DNA of 64,000 nt from Pseudoxanthomonas sp. 3HH-4 (GCF_006716465.1 NZ_VFPB01000002.1:434001-498000); one strand, 5' to 3'. Positions 46,915 to 56,623 are shown, counted from the first letter of the stretch. Numbers and translations are program-made. Notes: generated by a model not told the origin, from the sequence alone.

Positions 46915-47775
46915 TCAGCCCCCTGCCCGCTTGCCGGTGCGCTGCAGACGTGCCTGCAACGTGTTGATCAGCAGCAGCAGCGCGAACGACAGCAACAGCA
47001 TGGCCGCCGCGATTGCCGTGGCGCCCTCGTAGTCGAACTCTTCCAGCTTGATGGTGATCAGCAGCGGCGCGATCTCGGACACCCCGGGCAGGTTGCCGGC
47101 GATGAAGATCACCGATCCGTATTCGCCCACGCCACGCGCGAACGCCAGAGCGAAGCCGGCCAGCACGGCCGGCCACAGCGTCGGCAACACCACGTGCCGC
47201 ACCGCCTGCCAGCGGTTCGCTCCCAGGGTGGCGGCGGCTTCTTCCAGCTCCGTCTCGATTTCTGCAAGCACCGGCTGCACCACGCGCACGACGAAAGGCA
47301 GTCCGATAAACACCAGCGCCACGGTGATCCCGAACGGCGTGTACGCCACCTTGATGCCGATGGCTTCCAGCCATTGGCCGATCCAGCCGGTCGGGCCGTA
47401 CAGCGCCGTCAACGCAATGCCAGCCACGGCGGTGGGCAGCGCGAACGGCAGGTCGATCATCGCGTCGAACACGCGCTTGGCGGGGAAGCGATAGCGCACG
47501 AACACCCAGGCCACCAGGGTACCCATTACGGCATTGAATGCCGCCGCCGCGAGGGCGGTGCCGAAGCTGATGCGCAGCGCTGCCAGCACGCGGGGCTCCG
47601 TCCAGACCGCCCAGACGCCCGCCGGACCCAGTCCGCCGGCCTTGGCAAACACCCCCACCAGCGGAATCAGGACGATCAGCCCCAGCCAGGCCAGCGTATA
47701 GCCCAGGCTGAGGCCGAAACCGGGGATGACGCGCCTGGCGCGCGCCTTTCCCGGCCATGGTTGAACTGCCGCCAC
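46915..47775 (-). CDS. cysT: Sulfate ABC transporter permease
   Basis: 286-residue permease, partner of CysW, with six predicted helices and EAA loop '[20 protein letters not shown]'. The start is GTG at 47775 (reads [20 protein letters not shown]), one base after the sbp stop and with AGGCGA about 7 bases before; a longer start at 47808 would overlap sbp by 32 bases and is less likely. Also called cysU. Confidence 0.95.
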   Translation of the reverse strand: MAAVQPWPGKARARRVIPGFGLSLGYTLAWLGLIVLIPLVGVFAKAGGLGPAGVWAVWTEPRVLAALRISFGTALAAAAFNAVMGTLVAWVFVRYRFPAKRVFDAMIDLPFALPTAVAGIALTALYGPTGWIGQWLEAIGIKVAYTPFGITVALVFIGLPFVVRVVQPVLAEIETELEEAAATLGANRWQAVRHVVLPTLWPAVLAGFALAFARGVGEYGSVIFIAGNLPGVSEIAPLLITIKLEEFDYEGATAIAAAMLLLSFALLLLINTLQARLQRTGKRAGG

Positions 47776-47776
47776 C

Positions 47777-48796
47777 TTACTTCGCCTGGATCTGGTCGAA
47801 CACGCCACCGTCCGCGAAGTGCGTGGCCTGCGCCTTCGCCCAGGACCCGAAAATGCGGTCGATCGTCACCAGTTCCAGCTTCGGGAAGCGCGCGATGTCT
47901 TCCTGCGCCGCATGCTGCGGATAACGCGGGCGGTAGTAGTGCTTGGCGGCCAGGCGCTGGCCGGTGGGCGAGTAGAGGTACTTCAGGTAAGCCTGCGCCG
48001 CTTCGCGCGTGCCGTGCTTGTCGACATTGCGATCCACCAGCGCTACCGGCGGCTCGGCCCGCATCGACAGGGACGGCACCACGATGTCGAACTTGTCGGG
48101 GCCCAGTTCCTCGATCGACAGGAAGGCCTCGTTCTCCCACGCCAGCAACACGTCACCGATGCCGCGCTGGACGAACGTGGTGGTCGAGCCGCGTGCGCCG
48201 GTGTCGAGGACAGGCACGTTGCGGAACAACGCACGCATGAACCTGCGCGTCTTCGCTTCGTCACCCTTGAATATGGTCAGGCCGTACGCCCATGCGGCCA
48301 GATAGTTCCAGCGCGCGCCTCCGGATGTCTTCGGATTCGGTGTGATGACCGAGATACCCGGCTTCACCAGGTCGTGCCAGTCACGGATCTTCTTCGGATT
48401 GCCCTTGCGCACCAGGAAAACGATGGCCGAGGTGTAGGGCGCGCTGTTCTCGGGCAGGCGCGATTGCCAGTTCGCCGGGAACAGCTTGGCATGCTGGGAA
48501 ATCGAGTCGATGTCGTAGGCCAGCGCCAGCGTCACCACGTCGGCTTCTAGGCCATCTATGACCGAGCGCGCCTGCTTGCCTGAGCCGCCATGCGAAGTCT
48601 CGACGCTGACCTTCTGTCCCTTGGTCTTCTGCCATTCAGCGGCGAACGCGGCATTGAACTCGCGATAGAACTCGCGGGTCGGGTCATAGGACGCGTTGAG
48701 CAGCTTGACGTCCTTGGCACCCGTTGCGGCAGCCAGCGTCAGGCCTAAGGCGAGCAGGACATTGCGGGCATGGCGTCGGAACGGATCGGTGTTCAT
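47777..48796 (-). CDS. sbp: Sulfate-binding periplasmic protein
   Basis: 339-residue solute-binding protein. Signal peptide about 1-27, then '[20 protein letters not shown]', '[20 protein letters not shown]' (anion loop with SGGSGKQ-type motif), '[20 protein letters not shown]' and '[20 protein letters not shown]', all strong Sbp/CysP hallmarks. Binds sulfate in the periplasm and passes it to CysT/CysW. ATG at 48796; the longer frame would bury the signal peptide. First gene of the operon; a CysB site would be expected in 48797-49019, but I cannot identify one. Confidence 0.96.
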   Translation of the reverse strand: MNTDPFRRHARNVLLALGLTLAAATGAKDVKLLNASYDPTREFYREFNAAFAAEWQKTKGQKVSVETSHGGSGKQARSVIDGLEADVVTLALAYDIDSISQHAKLFPANWQSRLPENSAPYTSAIVFLVRKGNPKKIRDWHDLVKPGISVITPNPKTSGGARWNYLAAWAYGLTIFKGDEAKTRRFMRALFRNVPVLDTGARGSTTTFVQRGIGDVLLAWENEAFLSIEELGPDKFDIVVPSLSMRAEPPVALVDRNVDKHGTREAAQAYLKYLYSPTGQRLAAKHYYRPRYPQHAAQEDIARFPKLELVTIDRIFGSWAKAQATHFADGGVFDQIQAK

Positions 48797-49019
48797 TGGA
48801 GTTCTGGAGCCACAGACGGCCTGTGCACGGGGGAGCGGACCAATGCGTCCGCCCTGGACCCAGGATGGACAGGCTGTTGCCAGCCGGAACGCAATGCTGC
48901 TTGCGTACCTGCCCGCGGGGAAATGACGAAACGACGGGCGCTTATGCCCTTCCCGCATGACGCCAGGCTGCTCCGGACGGAAAGGTAGAATGGCGGCCTT
49001 CCCTTCCAGTCCGCCCCTC

Positions 49020-50219
49020 ATGTCCAACCCGCTGACCGCCCACTACGCCACCACCCTCGACGAGATCCGCGCCCAGGGCCTGTTCAAGGCCGAGCGGATC
49101 ATCACCAGCCCGCAGTCGGCGGAAATCACGCTGGCCGACGGGCGCACGGTGCTGAACTTCTGCGCCAACAACTACCTGGGGCTGGCCGACCACCCGGACA
49201 TCATCCAGGCGGCGAAGGACGCGCTGGACACGCACGGTTTCGGCATGGCCTCGGTGCGCTTCATCTGCGGCACGCAGGACCTGCACAAGCAGTTGGAGAA
49301 GACGATCGCGGACTTCTTCGGCACCGAGGACACGATCCTCTACGCTGCCTGCTTCGACGCCAACGGCGGCCTGTTCGAACCGCTGCTGGGCGAAGACGAC
49401 GCGATCATCTCCGACGCGCTGAACCACGCATCGATCATCGACGGCGTGCGCCTGTGCAAGGCCAAGCGCTTCCGTTACGCAAACTGCGACATGGCCGACC
49501 TGGAAGCGCAATTGCAAGCGGCCGATGCGGCCGGCTGTAAGACCAAGCTGATCACCACCGACGGCGTGTTCTCGATGGACGGCTTCATCGCGCCGCTGGA
49601 CGAGATCACCGCGCTGGCGAAGAAATACAACGCCCTGGTGCACATCGACGAATGCCATGCCACCGGCTTCCTCGGCGCCACCGGCCGCGGCTCGGCCGAG
49701 GTGAAGGGAGTTCTGGATCGCATCGACATCATCACCGGCACGCTGGGCAAGGCGATGGGCGGCGCGCTGGGGGGCTTCACCACGGCGAGGAAGGAAGTGA
49801 TCGAACTGCTGCGCCAGCGCTCGCGACCGTACCTGTTCTCCAACTCGCTGCCGCCGCACGTCGTGGCCGCCGGCATCCAGGCCTTCGAGATGCTCGATGC
49901 CGCCGGTGATCTGCGCGAGACGCTGGCCGCCAACACCGCCTACTTCCGCGAGAAAATGACGGCCGCCGGTTTCGACATCAAGCCGGGTGTGCACCCGATC
50001 AGCCCGGTGATGCTGTACGACGCACCGCTGGCGCAGCGCTTCGCCGAGCGCCTGCTGCAGGAGGGAATCTATGCGATCGGTTTCTTCTTCCCGGTGGTCG
50101 CGAAGGGCCAGGCCCGTATCCGCACGCAGATGAGCGCTGCGCACACGCGTGAACATCTGGACCGCGCCATCGATGCTTTCACCCGCATCGGTCGCGAGTT
50201 GGGCGTACTGAAGGCATAA
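49020..50219 (+). CDS. kbl: 2-amino-3-ketobutyrate coenzyme A ligase (glycine C-acetyltransferase)
   Basis: 399-residue PLP enzyme of the alpha-oxoamine synthase family that splits 2-amino-3-ketobutyrate with CoA into glycine and acetyl-CoA. PLP lysine is Lys244 in '[13 protein letters not shown]'; Asp210 and His213 in '[12 protein letters not shown]'; '[15 protein letters not shown]' near the start. Completes the threonine route begun by Tdh. ATG at 49020, divergent from sbp. E. coli has kbl-tdh adjacent; here 5.1 kb with sulfate genes separates them. Confidence 0.98.
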   Translation: MSNPLTAHYATTLDEIRAQGLFKAERIITSPQSAEITLADGRTVLNFCANNYLGLADHPDIIQAAKDALDTHGFGMASVRFICGTQDLHKQLEKTIADFFGTEDTILYAACFDANGGLFEPLLGEDDAIISDALNHASIIDGVRLCKAKRFRYANCDMADLEAQLQAADAAGCKTKLITTDGVFSMDGFIAPLDEITALAKKYNALVHIDECHATGFLGATGRGSAEVKGVLDRIDIITGTLGKAMGGALGGFTTARKEVIELLRQRSRPYLFSNSLPPHVVAAGIQAFEMLDAAGDLRETLAANTAYFREKMTAAGFDIKPGVHPISPVMLYDAPLAQRFAERLLQEGIYAIGFFFPVVAKGQARIRTQMSAAHTREHLDRAIDAFTRIGRELGVLKA

Positions 50220-50240
50220 CCAAAGCCTGTGCGTCCGCGG

Positions 50241-50528
50241 TCAGCGGGCGCGCTTGGCGATAGCGGAAGGCTTCGGCTTGGCTGGCGCACCCTTGGCGAC
50301 GCGAATGCCGCGCGCCTTCATCCAGGCGTCGAACTCTTCCGCCGTCATCTTGCGGCCGTTCTGCTGCATGTCGAAACGGTGGCCATGCGGCCCCGGGCGC
50401 ACGCTGACGACCTCTTCCTTCGCGTCGGTGGTATGGGCGTGTGGTGGTTTCGAGGCACAGCCCGCCGCCATACCGATGACAAACAGAACAGCGAAACGCG
50501 CAGGCAGGCGCGTCTTCAGGTCGAGCAT
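50241..50528 (-). CDS. Small lipoprotein with DMxQNGxxMT C-terminal motif
   Basis: 95-residue lipoprotein: signal with lipobox 'MAAGC' (Cys24), His-rich linker ('PPHAHTTD'), then 'RFDMQQNGRKMTAEEFD' and 'AWMKARGIRVAKG' at about 51-80, and a basic Ala/Lys/Pro tail. The same motif occurs in the secreted protein at 51443-51946 (FDMSQNGKRMTADEFDAWMK-type), so the two belong to one unnamed family. Probably periplasmic or outer-membrane anchored. Function unknown. ATG at 50528. Confidence 0.75.
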   Translation of the reverse strand: MLDLKTRLPARFAVLFVIGMAAGCASKPPHAHTTDAKEEVVSVRPGPHGHRFDMQQNGRKMTAEEFDAWMKARGIRVAKGAPAKPKPSAIAKRAR

Positions 50529-50603
50529 GACAATTCCCCAGTGGTCAGGCGTGAGCGAGTGTAGGCAAGCACACCGCCGCAAACGCTGACCGCGGTCGCG
50601 CAA

Positions 50604-51395
50604 TCAACAGCCGGTCATCGGCGCCAGCGCTTCGCGTTCCGCTGCATCGAGCATGCGCCATGCCCCCTTCGCCAACGTGCCTAGGACCAACGGTCCGATG
50701 GCGACCCGGACCAGCCGCAGTACGCGGATGTCGAAAGCCTCAAGCAATCGTCGGATCTGCCGGTTGCGGCCTTCGTCGAGCACGATCTCCACCCAGGCAT
50801 TGCGTTCGCCGGCACGCAACAGGCGCGCCTGACGGGCAGCCAGATGTTCCCCTCCGACGTGGACCCCAGCCTGCAGCGCGCGCAGCAATGCTTCGTCGGG
50901 CACCCGATCGACCTGCACGTGATAGGTCTTGTCGGGCCCGCATGCCGGATCCGTGACGCGTGCGGCCCATTCCGGGTCGTTGGTGAAAAGCAGCAGACCC
51001 TCGCTGGCTTTGTCCAGCCGCCCGACCGGCGCGGTCCACGGCAGGCCGGCGCCTTCCAGGCAACGGTAGACCGTGTCGCGCCCGCGCTCGTCGCGCGTCG
51101 TCGTGACCAGGCCGCGAGGCTTGTTGAGCATCAGGTAGTGGCGATCCGCCGCCGCAGCCGCCTGGCCATCCACGCGCACGACAGCACGGCCAGCGACCAC
51201 GGGAAATTCCGGATCGCGAACGATGCGCCCATCGACGGACACCCGGCCCTCGGTGATCCAGCGCGCGGCTTCCGTGCGCGAACAGACGCCCTGTTTGGAC
51301 AGGATGCGCGCCAATCCGTGTCGTGTTGCGGGACTGCCGGGCACGCCCTGGCGCGCGGTCGTCCGCGTATCGCGAGGCGTTCTGCGCTCAGGCAT
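50604..51395 (-). CDS. RsuA/RluB/E/F-family pseudouridine synthase
   Basis: 263-residue enzyme that isomerises uridine in ribosomal RNA. N-terminal S4 RNA-binding domain about 27-75 ('LARILSKQGVCSRTEAARWI'), catalytic domain with Asp in 'PVGRLDKASEGLLLFTND' and 'IVLDEGRNRQIRRLLEAFDI'. The first 25 residues are basic and unstructured. Position specificity (RsuA, RluB, RluE or RluF) cannot be decided by motif alone. ATG at 51395. Flanked on both sides by genes of the DMxQNGxxMT family. Confidence 0.93.
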   Translation of the reverse strand: MPERRTPRDTRTTARQGVPGSPATRHGLARILSKQGVCSRTEAARWITEGRVSVDGRIVRDPEFPVVAGRAVVRVDGQAAAAADRHYLMLNKPRGLVTTTRDERGRDTVYRCLEGAGLPWTAPVGRLDKASEGLLLFTNDPEWAARVTDPACGPDKTYHVQVDRVPDEALLRALQAGVHVGGEHLAARQARLLRAGERNAWVEIVLDEGRNRQIRRLLEAFDIRVLRLVRVAIGPLVLGTLAKGAWRMLDAAEREALAPMTGC

Positions 51396-51442
51396 GGTGG
51401 TGTCCGGCAGGAAAACGGCCGGGGGTGCCGGCCGTTCGTCGA

Positions 51443-51946
51443 TCAGTTCTTCTTGGCCGGTTCGGCGGGAGCCGGCGCGGGTGCAGCGGCCGGCGCACCA
51501 GGCGCCTTGACCACGCGCACGCCACGCGACTTCATCCAGGCATCGAACTCATCGGCGGTCATGCGCTTGCCGTTCTGGCTCATGTCGAATCGCCAGGGCG
51601 AGTTGTCGTGCGCGGTTTTCGGCTGGTACGCCGCCGGGCTCGCAGTGGCGGCCGCTGCAGACGCGGGCGCGGGCAGCGCCTTGGCAACGTTGCGACATCC
51701 CTCGATACGCAGGCGCATCAGCACGCGGTCCACCGACTGCGCTTCGTCGAATGCATGCGACGCCAGCACACCGCTAGGAGCACCCAGCTGCGTGGCGGTG
51801 GCAGTGAACTCCGGTGCGACCGGCGCGATCACCGTATTGGATCTCTTCAACGGCACCGGCACGAGACTGCCCGTGCAGTCGGGCGCGGCATGGGCGGCAG
51901 GAATCGCGACGATGCACAGCAGACTGGCGAGGACGTGACGGCGCAT
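51443..51946 (-). CDS. Secreted protein with DMxQNGxxMT C-terminal motif
   Basis: 167-residue protein: signal peptide about 1-20 (ends AHA-A), a Cys-containing domain about 21-95 ('CTGSLVPVPLKRS', 'MRLRIEGCRNVAKALP', two cysteines likely bonded), an Ala/Pro linker, then 'WRFDMSQNGKRMTADEFD' and 'AWMKSRGVRVVK' at about 118-148 and an Ala/Pro tail. The C-terminal block matches the 95-residue lipoprotein at 50241-50528. Function unknown. ATG at 51946; the longer frame is discarded for lack of a signal peptide. Confidence 0.75.
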   Translation of the reverse strand: MRRHVLASLLCIVAIPAAHAAPDCTGSLVPVPLKRSNTVIAPVAPEFTATATQLGAPSGVLASHAFDEAQSVDRVLMRLRIEGCRNVAKALPAPASAAAATASPAAYQPKTAHDNSPWRFDMSQNGKRMTADEFDAWMKSRGVRVVKAPGAPAAAPAPAPAEPAKKN

Positions 51947-52083
51947 CGTTGAACTCCTGAGTATTCCTGTTCGTGCGGCGAGTTTAGGCAGCCCCTCCTG
52001 GCATGGCAAGGAATTGCAAGCCTCCATCGTCCTGCATTGCGCAAGACGGAAACGCGGTCACGCAAATCCCGCGTATGTCTTTG

Positions 52084-52116
52084 GAAAAAACGAAGCCCGG
52101 CACTGGGCCGGGCTTC
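52084..52116 (-). terminator. Intrinsic terminator downstream of ompA-type gene
   Basis: Stem GAAGCCCGGC / GCCGGGCTTC (52092-52116) with a short loop; read leftward it is followed by T6 (AAAAAA at 52085-52090 on the + strand). Clear factor-independent terminator for the OmpA-family gene. Confidence 0.93.
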
Positions 52117-52140
52117 GGGTGTTGCGGGATGAGCGTCCGA

Positions 52141-53214
52141 TCAGTTCTGGACGTTCAGTTCCGTACGACGGTTGCGCTCGCTCTTGCAGCCCGGCAGCGT
52201 CTGCGCGGTCGGCTCCAGCGGACGGCTCTCGCCGTAACCCACCGGGCCCACCAGACGCGAAGCATCCACGCCGTTGCTGGTCAGGTAGTCGTACACGGTC
52301 TGCGAACGACGCTGCGACAACGACTGGTTGTAGGCATCGGCACCGCACAGGTCGGTGTGACCGGCCACTTCGACGCGCAGGTCGGGGTAACGCTTCAGGA
52401 TTTCGGCAGCTTCGCTCAGGATGGCGATCGCGTCCGGACGCAGGGTCGACTTGTCGAAGTCGAAGTTCACGCCCTTCAGGTCGATCGAAACCTGCACCGG
52501 GCAGCCGTCCGGACCGATGGTCTGGCCAGCCTGCGAGCCGGGGCACTTGTCGTCGCAGTTGTTGACGCCGTCACCGTCGTCATCCAGGTCCGCGCAGCTC
52601 GGCGCAGCCGGCGGGGCCGGCGGCGCAGCGGCTTCGGCCTTCGGACCCAACGGGATCACAACGCCGACCGAGGCCAGGACGTCGCCGAACCAGTCTTCCT
52701 GCGGAGCAGCAGCGCTCTGATCGTTGAAGTCTGCACGGTAGGCCAGTTCGGCGCGAACACCGACGCGCTTGTCCAGCGTGGTCTGCAGACCTACGCCCAG
52801 CTTGGCCGCCAGGTTGTTGTCGCGGGTCTGGTTCGACGCGTTGATCAGCGACTCTTCTTCCGAACGCTGCATGCCGAGGCCGGCAACGATGTACGGGTTC
52901 CAGCCGCGACCTTCCTGGATGAAGTGGCGACGCAGGTCCAGCGAGATGCCGTACTGGCTCCACAGGGCGTCACGGTTGTCTTCGAACTTCGGGTTCTGGT
53001 AGTTCAGCTCACCGTCCAACGACCAGTTGGGGCTGATGAACTTGCCAAGGCCCAGGCCCAGGAACGGGGCGTTGCGGGTGAGGCGATCGTCGTCCTGCAG
53101 GTTGAAGCCGGCGGAGCCGGTGAGGTACCAACGGTCGTCGAACTCCTGCGCCATCGCGTGGTTAGCGAGGCTCAGGCCGCCCAGCAGCGCGGCGCAGAGA
53201 ATCTTCTTGTTCAT
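52141..53214 (-). CDS. OmpA-family outer-membrane protein with thrombospondin type-3-like repeat
   Basis: 357-residue protein: signal peptide about 1-22 (ends AMA-Q), an N-terminal 8-strand barrel about 25-190 ('DDRWYLTGSAGFNLQDDD', 'WNPYIVAGLGMQRSEEESLI'), an Ala/Pro linker, a calcium-binding-type segment 'DLDDDGDGVNNCDDKCPGSQ' with three or more Cys, and a C-terminal OmpA peptidoglycan-binding domain about 240-350 ('FDFDKSTLRPDAIAILSEAA', 'VAGHTDLCGADAYNQSLSQR', 'NRRTEL'). Tethers the outer membrane to the cell wall. ATG at 53214, high expression likely. A GTTAAC-rich leader precedes it. Confidence 0.93.
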   Translation of the reverse strand: MNKKILCAALLGGLSLANHAMAQEFDDRWYLTGSAGFNLQDDDRLTRNAPFLGLGLGKFISPNWSLDGELNYQNPKFEDNRDALWSQYGISLDLRRHFIQEGRGWNPYIVAGLGMQRSEEESLINASNQTRDNNLAAKLGVGLQTTLDKRVGVRAELAYRADFNDQSAAAPQEDWFGDVLASVGVVIPLGPKAEAAAPPAPPAAPSCADLDDDGDGVNNCDDKCPGSQAGQTIGPDGCPVQVSIDLKGVNFDFDKSTLRPDAIAILSEAAEILKRYPDLRVEVAGHTDLCGADAYNQSLSQRRSQTVYDYLTSNGVDASRLVGPVGYGESRPLEPTAQTLPGCKSERNRRTELNVQN

Positions 53215-53546
53215 TTGCAGCTCCTTTCCTTGTAAAAGTTCAGTTGTAGAGAAACCGAAATACGTCTGTTGCGGTGGTTCCGGCGTTTCTAGTTGTTATT
53301 CGAGACGACAGGGATCCATCGCCTTGCTGAACAGATTATGCGTCGGTACGTGAAGACTGTGTTAACGGTACCATAACAAGTCGGGCAAGGTTAACACTCT
53401 TGAAGGGAACTAGCGCAGATCTTCACGGGGGCAGCGACGCAGGGCGCCCGGTCCTTGGGATGCATGACGATACTCCTGTGGGTGGGCAACACACCGGTGC
53501 ACGGAGGCATCTTGGCAAGTCCTCCGCAGGAGCCGATGTTCGCATC
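53215..53546. other. Intergenic region between ompA-type and dioxygenase genes
   Basis: 332 bases between divergent genes. It must hold the OmpA-type promoter: read leftward, a GTTAAC at about 53390, another at 53363 and CATAAT near 53336 are present, but no pair has ideal spacing. The unusual low-GC content of 53215-53400 fits a strong promoter and leader. The right part to 53546 is GC-rich; an upstream extension of the dioxygenase frame (from 53400) has no family similarity. No RNA gene is recognised. Confidence 0.4.
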
Positions 53547-54350
53547 ATGAACCTGCCCATCCCCGTCGTACACCTCCCGAGCCTCTTCCTGTCGCATGGT
53601 TCTCCCATGATGGCGGTCGAGGACTCTCCTACCGGCCGCTTCCTGGATCACCTTGGCGAACGATTGCCGCGACCCAGGGCCATCGTCGTGGCATCGGCCC
53701 ACTTCATCCATGCGCGTCCCACCGTCACGGCCACCCCCGCACCCGACACGATCCATGACTTCGGCGGCTTCCCGGAGGCGCTCTATCGCATCCAGTACCC
53801 CGCCATGGGCACCCCAGCGTTGGCGGATCAGATCGCCGGGTTGCTGCGGGACGCCGGTTTCCCCGTCCAGGTCGATGGCCGCCACGGGCTGGACCATGGT
53901 GTCTGGGTGCCGCTGCGGCGGATGTATCCCGACGCCGACATCCCGGTGATCGCGCTGTCGGTGAACCCGGCGCAGACAGCCGAGTGGCATTACCGGCTGG
54001 GGCGGGCCCTGGCACCGCTGGGCGCGCAGGGCGTGCTGGTGGTCGGATCCGGCGGGTTCTCGCACAACCTGCGTGCCCTGGACTGGCAACACGTGCAGGC
54101 AGCGCCGTACGACTGGGTGGCCGCGTTCACCGATGCCCTGCGCGAGCGGCTGCTGGCCGGCGACATCGCGGGCGCGCTGGACTGGACCGCCTTGCCGGAC
54201 GCCCACCGCAACCATCCCACTACCGAGCACCTGGTCCCGCTGTACGTCGCCCTGGGCGCCGGCGGCGATGGCGCCACGGGCCGGTTGCTACATCGCGACG
54301 TCGAGATGGGTGGCCTGGCGCTGGATGCCTTCGCTTTCGAGCCGGCCTGA
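53547..54350 (+). CDS. ygiD: LigB/DODA-type class III extradiol dioxygenase
   Basis: 267-residue enzyme of the 4,5-DOPA-extradiol-dioxygenase-like family, single-domain LigB fold. Metal residues appear at His17 ('LFLSHGSPMMAVEDSP') and His52 ('ASAHFIHARPTV'); His117 ('DHGVWVPL') is conserved, and 'GSGGFSHNLRALDW' is typical. Related E. coli YgiD uses zinc/iron and can open DOPA; the natural substrate is not known. ATG at 53547, with GCAGGAG 14 bases before. It is convergent with the LysR gene (1-base gap). Confidence 0.88.
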   Translation: MNLPIPVVHLPSLFLSHGSPMMAVEDSPTGRFLDHLGERLPRPRAIVVASAHFIHARPTVTATPAPDTIHDFGGFPEALYRIQYPAMGTPALADQIAGLLRDAGFPVQVDGRHGLDHGVWVPLRRMYPDADIPVIALSVNPAQTAEWHYRLGRALAPLGAQGVLVVGSGGFSHNLRALDWQHVQAAPYDWVAAFTDALRERLLAGDIAGALDWTALPDAHRNHPTTEHLVPLYVALGAGGDGATGRLLHRDVEMGGLALDAFAFEPA

Positions 54351-55271
54351 TCAGGCCTGCAGCCCGCGCTCCCACGGCGGGTTGTCACCGAACTGCTCGA
54401 TCAGGAAGTCGGTGAAGGCACGCACGCGCGGCGGAACGAGGCGGCGCTGCGGCATCACCGCACTGATCGCGGTCGTGGCCAGCGGGTAGTCCGGCAGCAG
54501 CACCTCCAGCCGACCGGCACGCAAATCGTCGGCGACATGCCACAGCGAATGGATGACGATGCCCTCGCCCGCCAGCGAGGCGTCTCGCAGGACTTCGCCG
54601 AAGTTGCTCTCGAAGCGTCCCTGCACCCGCACCGCAACTTCGCCGCCCGTTGGCATGCCCAACCGCCACACATCCTGCCGGCCGCCACTACCGAACAGCA
54701 GCAGGCAGTCATGCTCGGCGAGCTCGTCGGGCGTGTGCGGCCGACCACGCCGGCGCAAGTAGTCGGGCGATGCGCACAGCACGCGGCGATTGGGGGCGAT
54801 CCGTCGCGCGACCAGCCGCGAGTCGTCGAGCGCACCGATGCGGATCGCCAGGTCGAAACCTTCGCTGACCAGATCCACGACGTTGTCGCTGAGGTGGATG
54901 CTGAGGCGCAGCTTCGGGTGGCGTGCAAGGAAGGCCGGCAGCAGCGGCGAGACGTACTGGCGCCCGAAGGATGCGGACGTCGTCACCCGCAGCGTGCCGG
55001 CGACCTCGCGCGCTGCTCCGCGCAGGCCGCTGCCCAGGGCTTCAATCTCTTCCACCAGCACCCGCCCCTGCTCGGCGAGCGCGGCGCCTTCCGGCGTGGG
55101 ATGCAGGCGACGTGTCGTCCGGTGCAGCAGGCGCACACCCAGTTCCGTCTCCAGCCGCTTCAGGCGCTGGCTGGCCACGGCGACCGAGAGATCCAGGCTG
55201 TGAGCCGCTGCAGTAATCGACCCGAGATCGAGCACGCGCAGGAACAGGGTCAGGTCACCGATACGTTCCAT
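54351..55271 (-). CDS. LysR-family transcriptional regulator
   Basis: 306-residue regulator: N-terminal winged helix about 1-60 ('FLRVLDLGSITAAAHSLDLS', 'VASQRLKRLETELGVRLLHR'), then a periplasmic-binding-protein-like effector domain. The 'EVAGTLRVTTSASFGRQYVS' segment is that of the AaeR/DsdC-like LTTR subgroup commonly beside oxidoreductases. ATG at 55271; the TTG two codons earlier is within the operator. It is divergent from an MFS transporter and a LysR box lies between, so it likely controls both. Confidence 0.93.
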   Translation of the reverse strand: MERIGDLTLFLRVLDLGSITAAAHSLDLSVAVASQRLKRLETELGVRLLHRTTRRLHPTPEGAALAEQGRVLVEEIEALGSGLRGAAREVAGTLRVTTSASFGRQYVSPLLPAFLARHPKLRLSIHLSDNVVDLVSEGFDLAIRIGALDDSRLVARRIAPNRRVLCASPDYLRRRGRPHTPDELAEHDCLLLFGSGGRQDVWRLGMPTGGEVAVRVQGRFESNFGEVLRDASLAGEGIVIHSLWHVADDLRAGRLEVLLPDYPLATTAISAVMPQRRLVPPRVRAFTDFLIEQFGDNPPWERGLQA

Positions 55272-55290
55272 TATCAATAATTCATTGATA
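55272..55290. promoter_or_regulatory. LysR-type operator between the regulator and MFS genes
   Basis: TATCAATAATTCATTGATA: 7-base arms TATCAAT/ATTGATA around 5 bases, fitting the T-N11-A rule for LTTR sites. It abuts the LysR ATG and is 80 bases from the MFS start, placed for autoregulation and control of the divergent operon. Confidence 0.8.
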
Positions 55291-55369
55291 GTGATTCTTC
55301 ATATTCGCCGTTTCCCATCATGAAGGGAAGACGCAAGCTGCGCGCCTCGTTCTCCTACCCACCCACCCC

Positions 55370-56593
55370 ATGTCCCCCACTCCCTCCTTCCGGTTACCGC
55401 TGGGCCTGTACGCGCTCACCGCCGGCGCGTTCGGCATCGGCACCACCGAATTCGTCATCATGGGCCTGCTGATGCAGGTCGCCGCCGATCTCCACGTCTC
55501 CATCGCCGCCGCGGGCCTGCTGATCTCCGGCTATGCGCTGGGCGTGTTCGTCGGCGCTCCGCTGCTGACCGCCGCGACCAACCGGATGCCGCGCAAGGCG
55601 GTACTCGTGGCGCTGATGATCGTGTTCACGCTCGGCAACCTCGCCTGCGCCCTGGCGCCGAACTACGAACTGCTGATGGTCGCGCGCGTGATCACGTCGC
55701 TCGCGCACGGCACGTTCTTCGGCGTCGGCGCGGTGGTCGCCACCGGCCTGGTCAGCGAAGACCGCAAAGCCTCGGCCATTTCGATCATGTTCACCGGCCT
55801 GACCGTGGCCACGCTGCTGGGCGTGCCCGCGGGCGCCTGGCTGGGACTGGAGTACGGCTGGCGCGCAACGTTCTGGGCCGTCACCGCCATCGGAGTGTTC
55901 GCCACCGTGATCATCGCCACGCTGGTCCCGGCCGACCGCAGCGCGCTGGCTCCACTGGCGTTCCGCGACGAACTGCGCGTGGTCGGCCGCCCGCAGGTGC
56001 TGCTCGGCCTGCTGATGACCGTGCTCGGCTTCGGTGGCATGTTCACCGTCTACACGTACATCCAGCCACTGCTGACGCAGGTGACGGGCTTCGCCGATGC
56101 GGCGGTCTCGCCGATCCTGCTGGTCTTCGGCGTAGGCATGATCGTCGGCAACCTGCTGGGCGGACGCTTCGCCGATCGCCGACTGGCCACGGCCCTGCTC
56201 GGCACGCTGGCGCTGCTGGCGCTGGTGATGGGCGCGATGAGCTTCGCGCTGCACAGCCGCTGGGCGATGATCCTCTTCACCGGCCTGCTGGGCGCTGCCG
56301 CTTTCGCGACCGTCTCGCCGCTGCAGCTGTGGGTGCTTCAGAAGGCCAGCGATGCGCAGAGCCTGGCGTCCAGCCTCAACATCGGCGCCTTCAACCTCGG
56401 CAATGCGCTCGGCGCGTGGCTGGGCGGCGTGGTGATCTCGCAGGGCCTGGGCCTGTCGGCGCTGCCATGGGTCGCCGCGCTGGTGCCGGCGTCCGCGTTC
56501 GCCATTGCACTGTGGGCGCTGGCGCTGGAGCGACGTCAGGCGATTCACGCAGCAGGTGCCACCCCATCACTGCAGGCCGACGGATGCGCCTGA
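55370..56593 (+). CDS. MFS transporter (DHA1/AraJ-SotB-like)
   Basis: 407-residue major facilitator with 12 helices. Typical of the DHA1 sugar/drug-efflux group: 'GIGTTEFVIMGLLMQVAADL' at the start, 'ALVALMIVFTLGN'-type loop with 'NRMPRKAVLVALM' and 'FFGVGAVVATGLVSEDRKAS'. Substrate unknown; relatives export sugars, purine ribonucleosides or drugs. ATG at 55370. First gene of an MFS-AKR-oxidoreductase series (30 bases to the next). Confidence 0.92.
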   Translation: MSPTPSFRLPLGLYALTAGAFGIGTTEFVIMGLLMQVAADLHVSIAAAGLLISGYALGVFVGAPLLTAATNRMPRKAVLVALMIVFTLGNLACALAPNYELLMVARVITSLAHGTFFGVGAVVATGLVSEDRKASAISIMFTGLTVATLLGVPAGAWLGLEYGWRATFWAVTAIGVFATVIIATLVPADRSALAPLAFRDELRVVGRPQVLLGLLMTVLGFGGMFTVYTYIQPLLTQVTGFADAAVSPILLVFGVGMIVGNLLGGRFADRRLATALLGTLALLALVMGAMSFALHSRWAMILFTGLLGAAAFATVSPLQLWVLQKASDAQSLASSLNIGAFNLGNALGAWLGGVVISQGLGLSALPWVAALVPASAFAIALWALALERRQAIHAAGATPSLQADGCA

Positions 56594-56623
56594 TCTCCTT
56601 TCCTTACGCTTGAGGAGCTTCCC

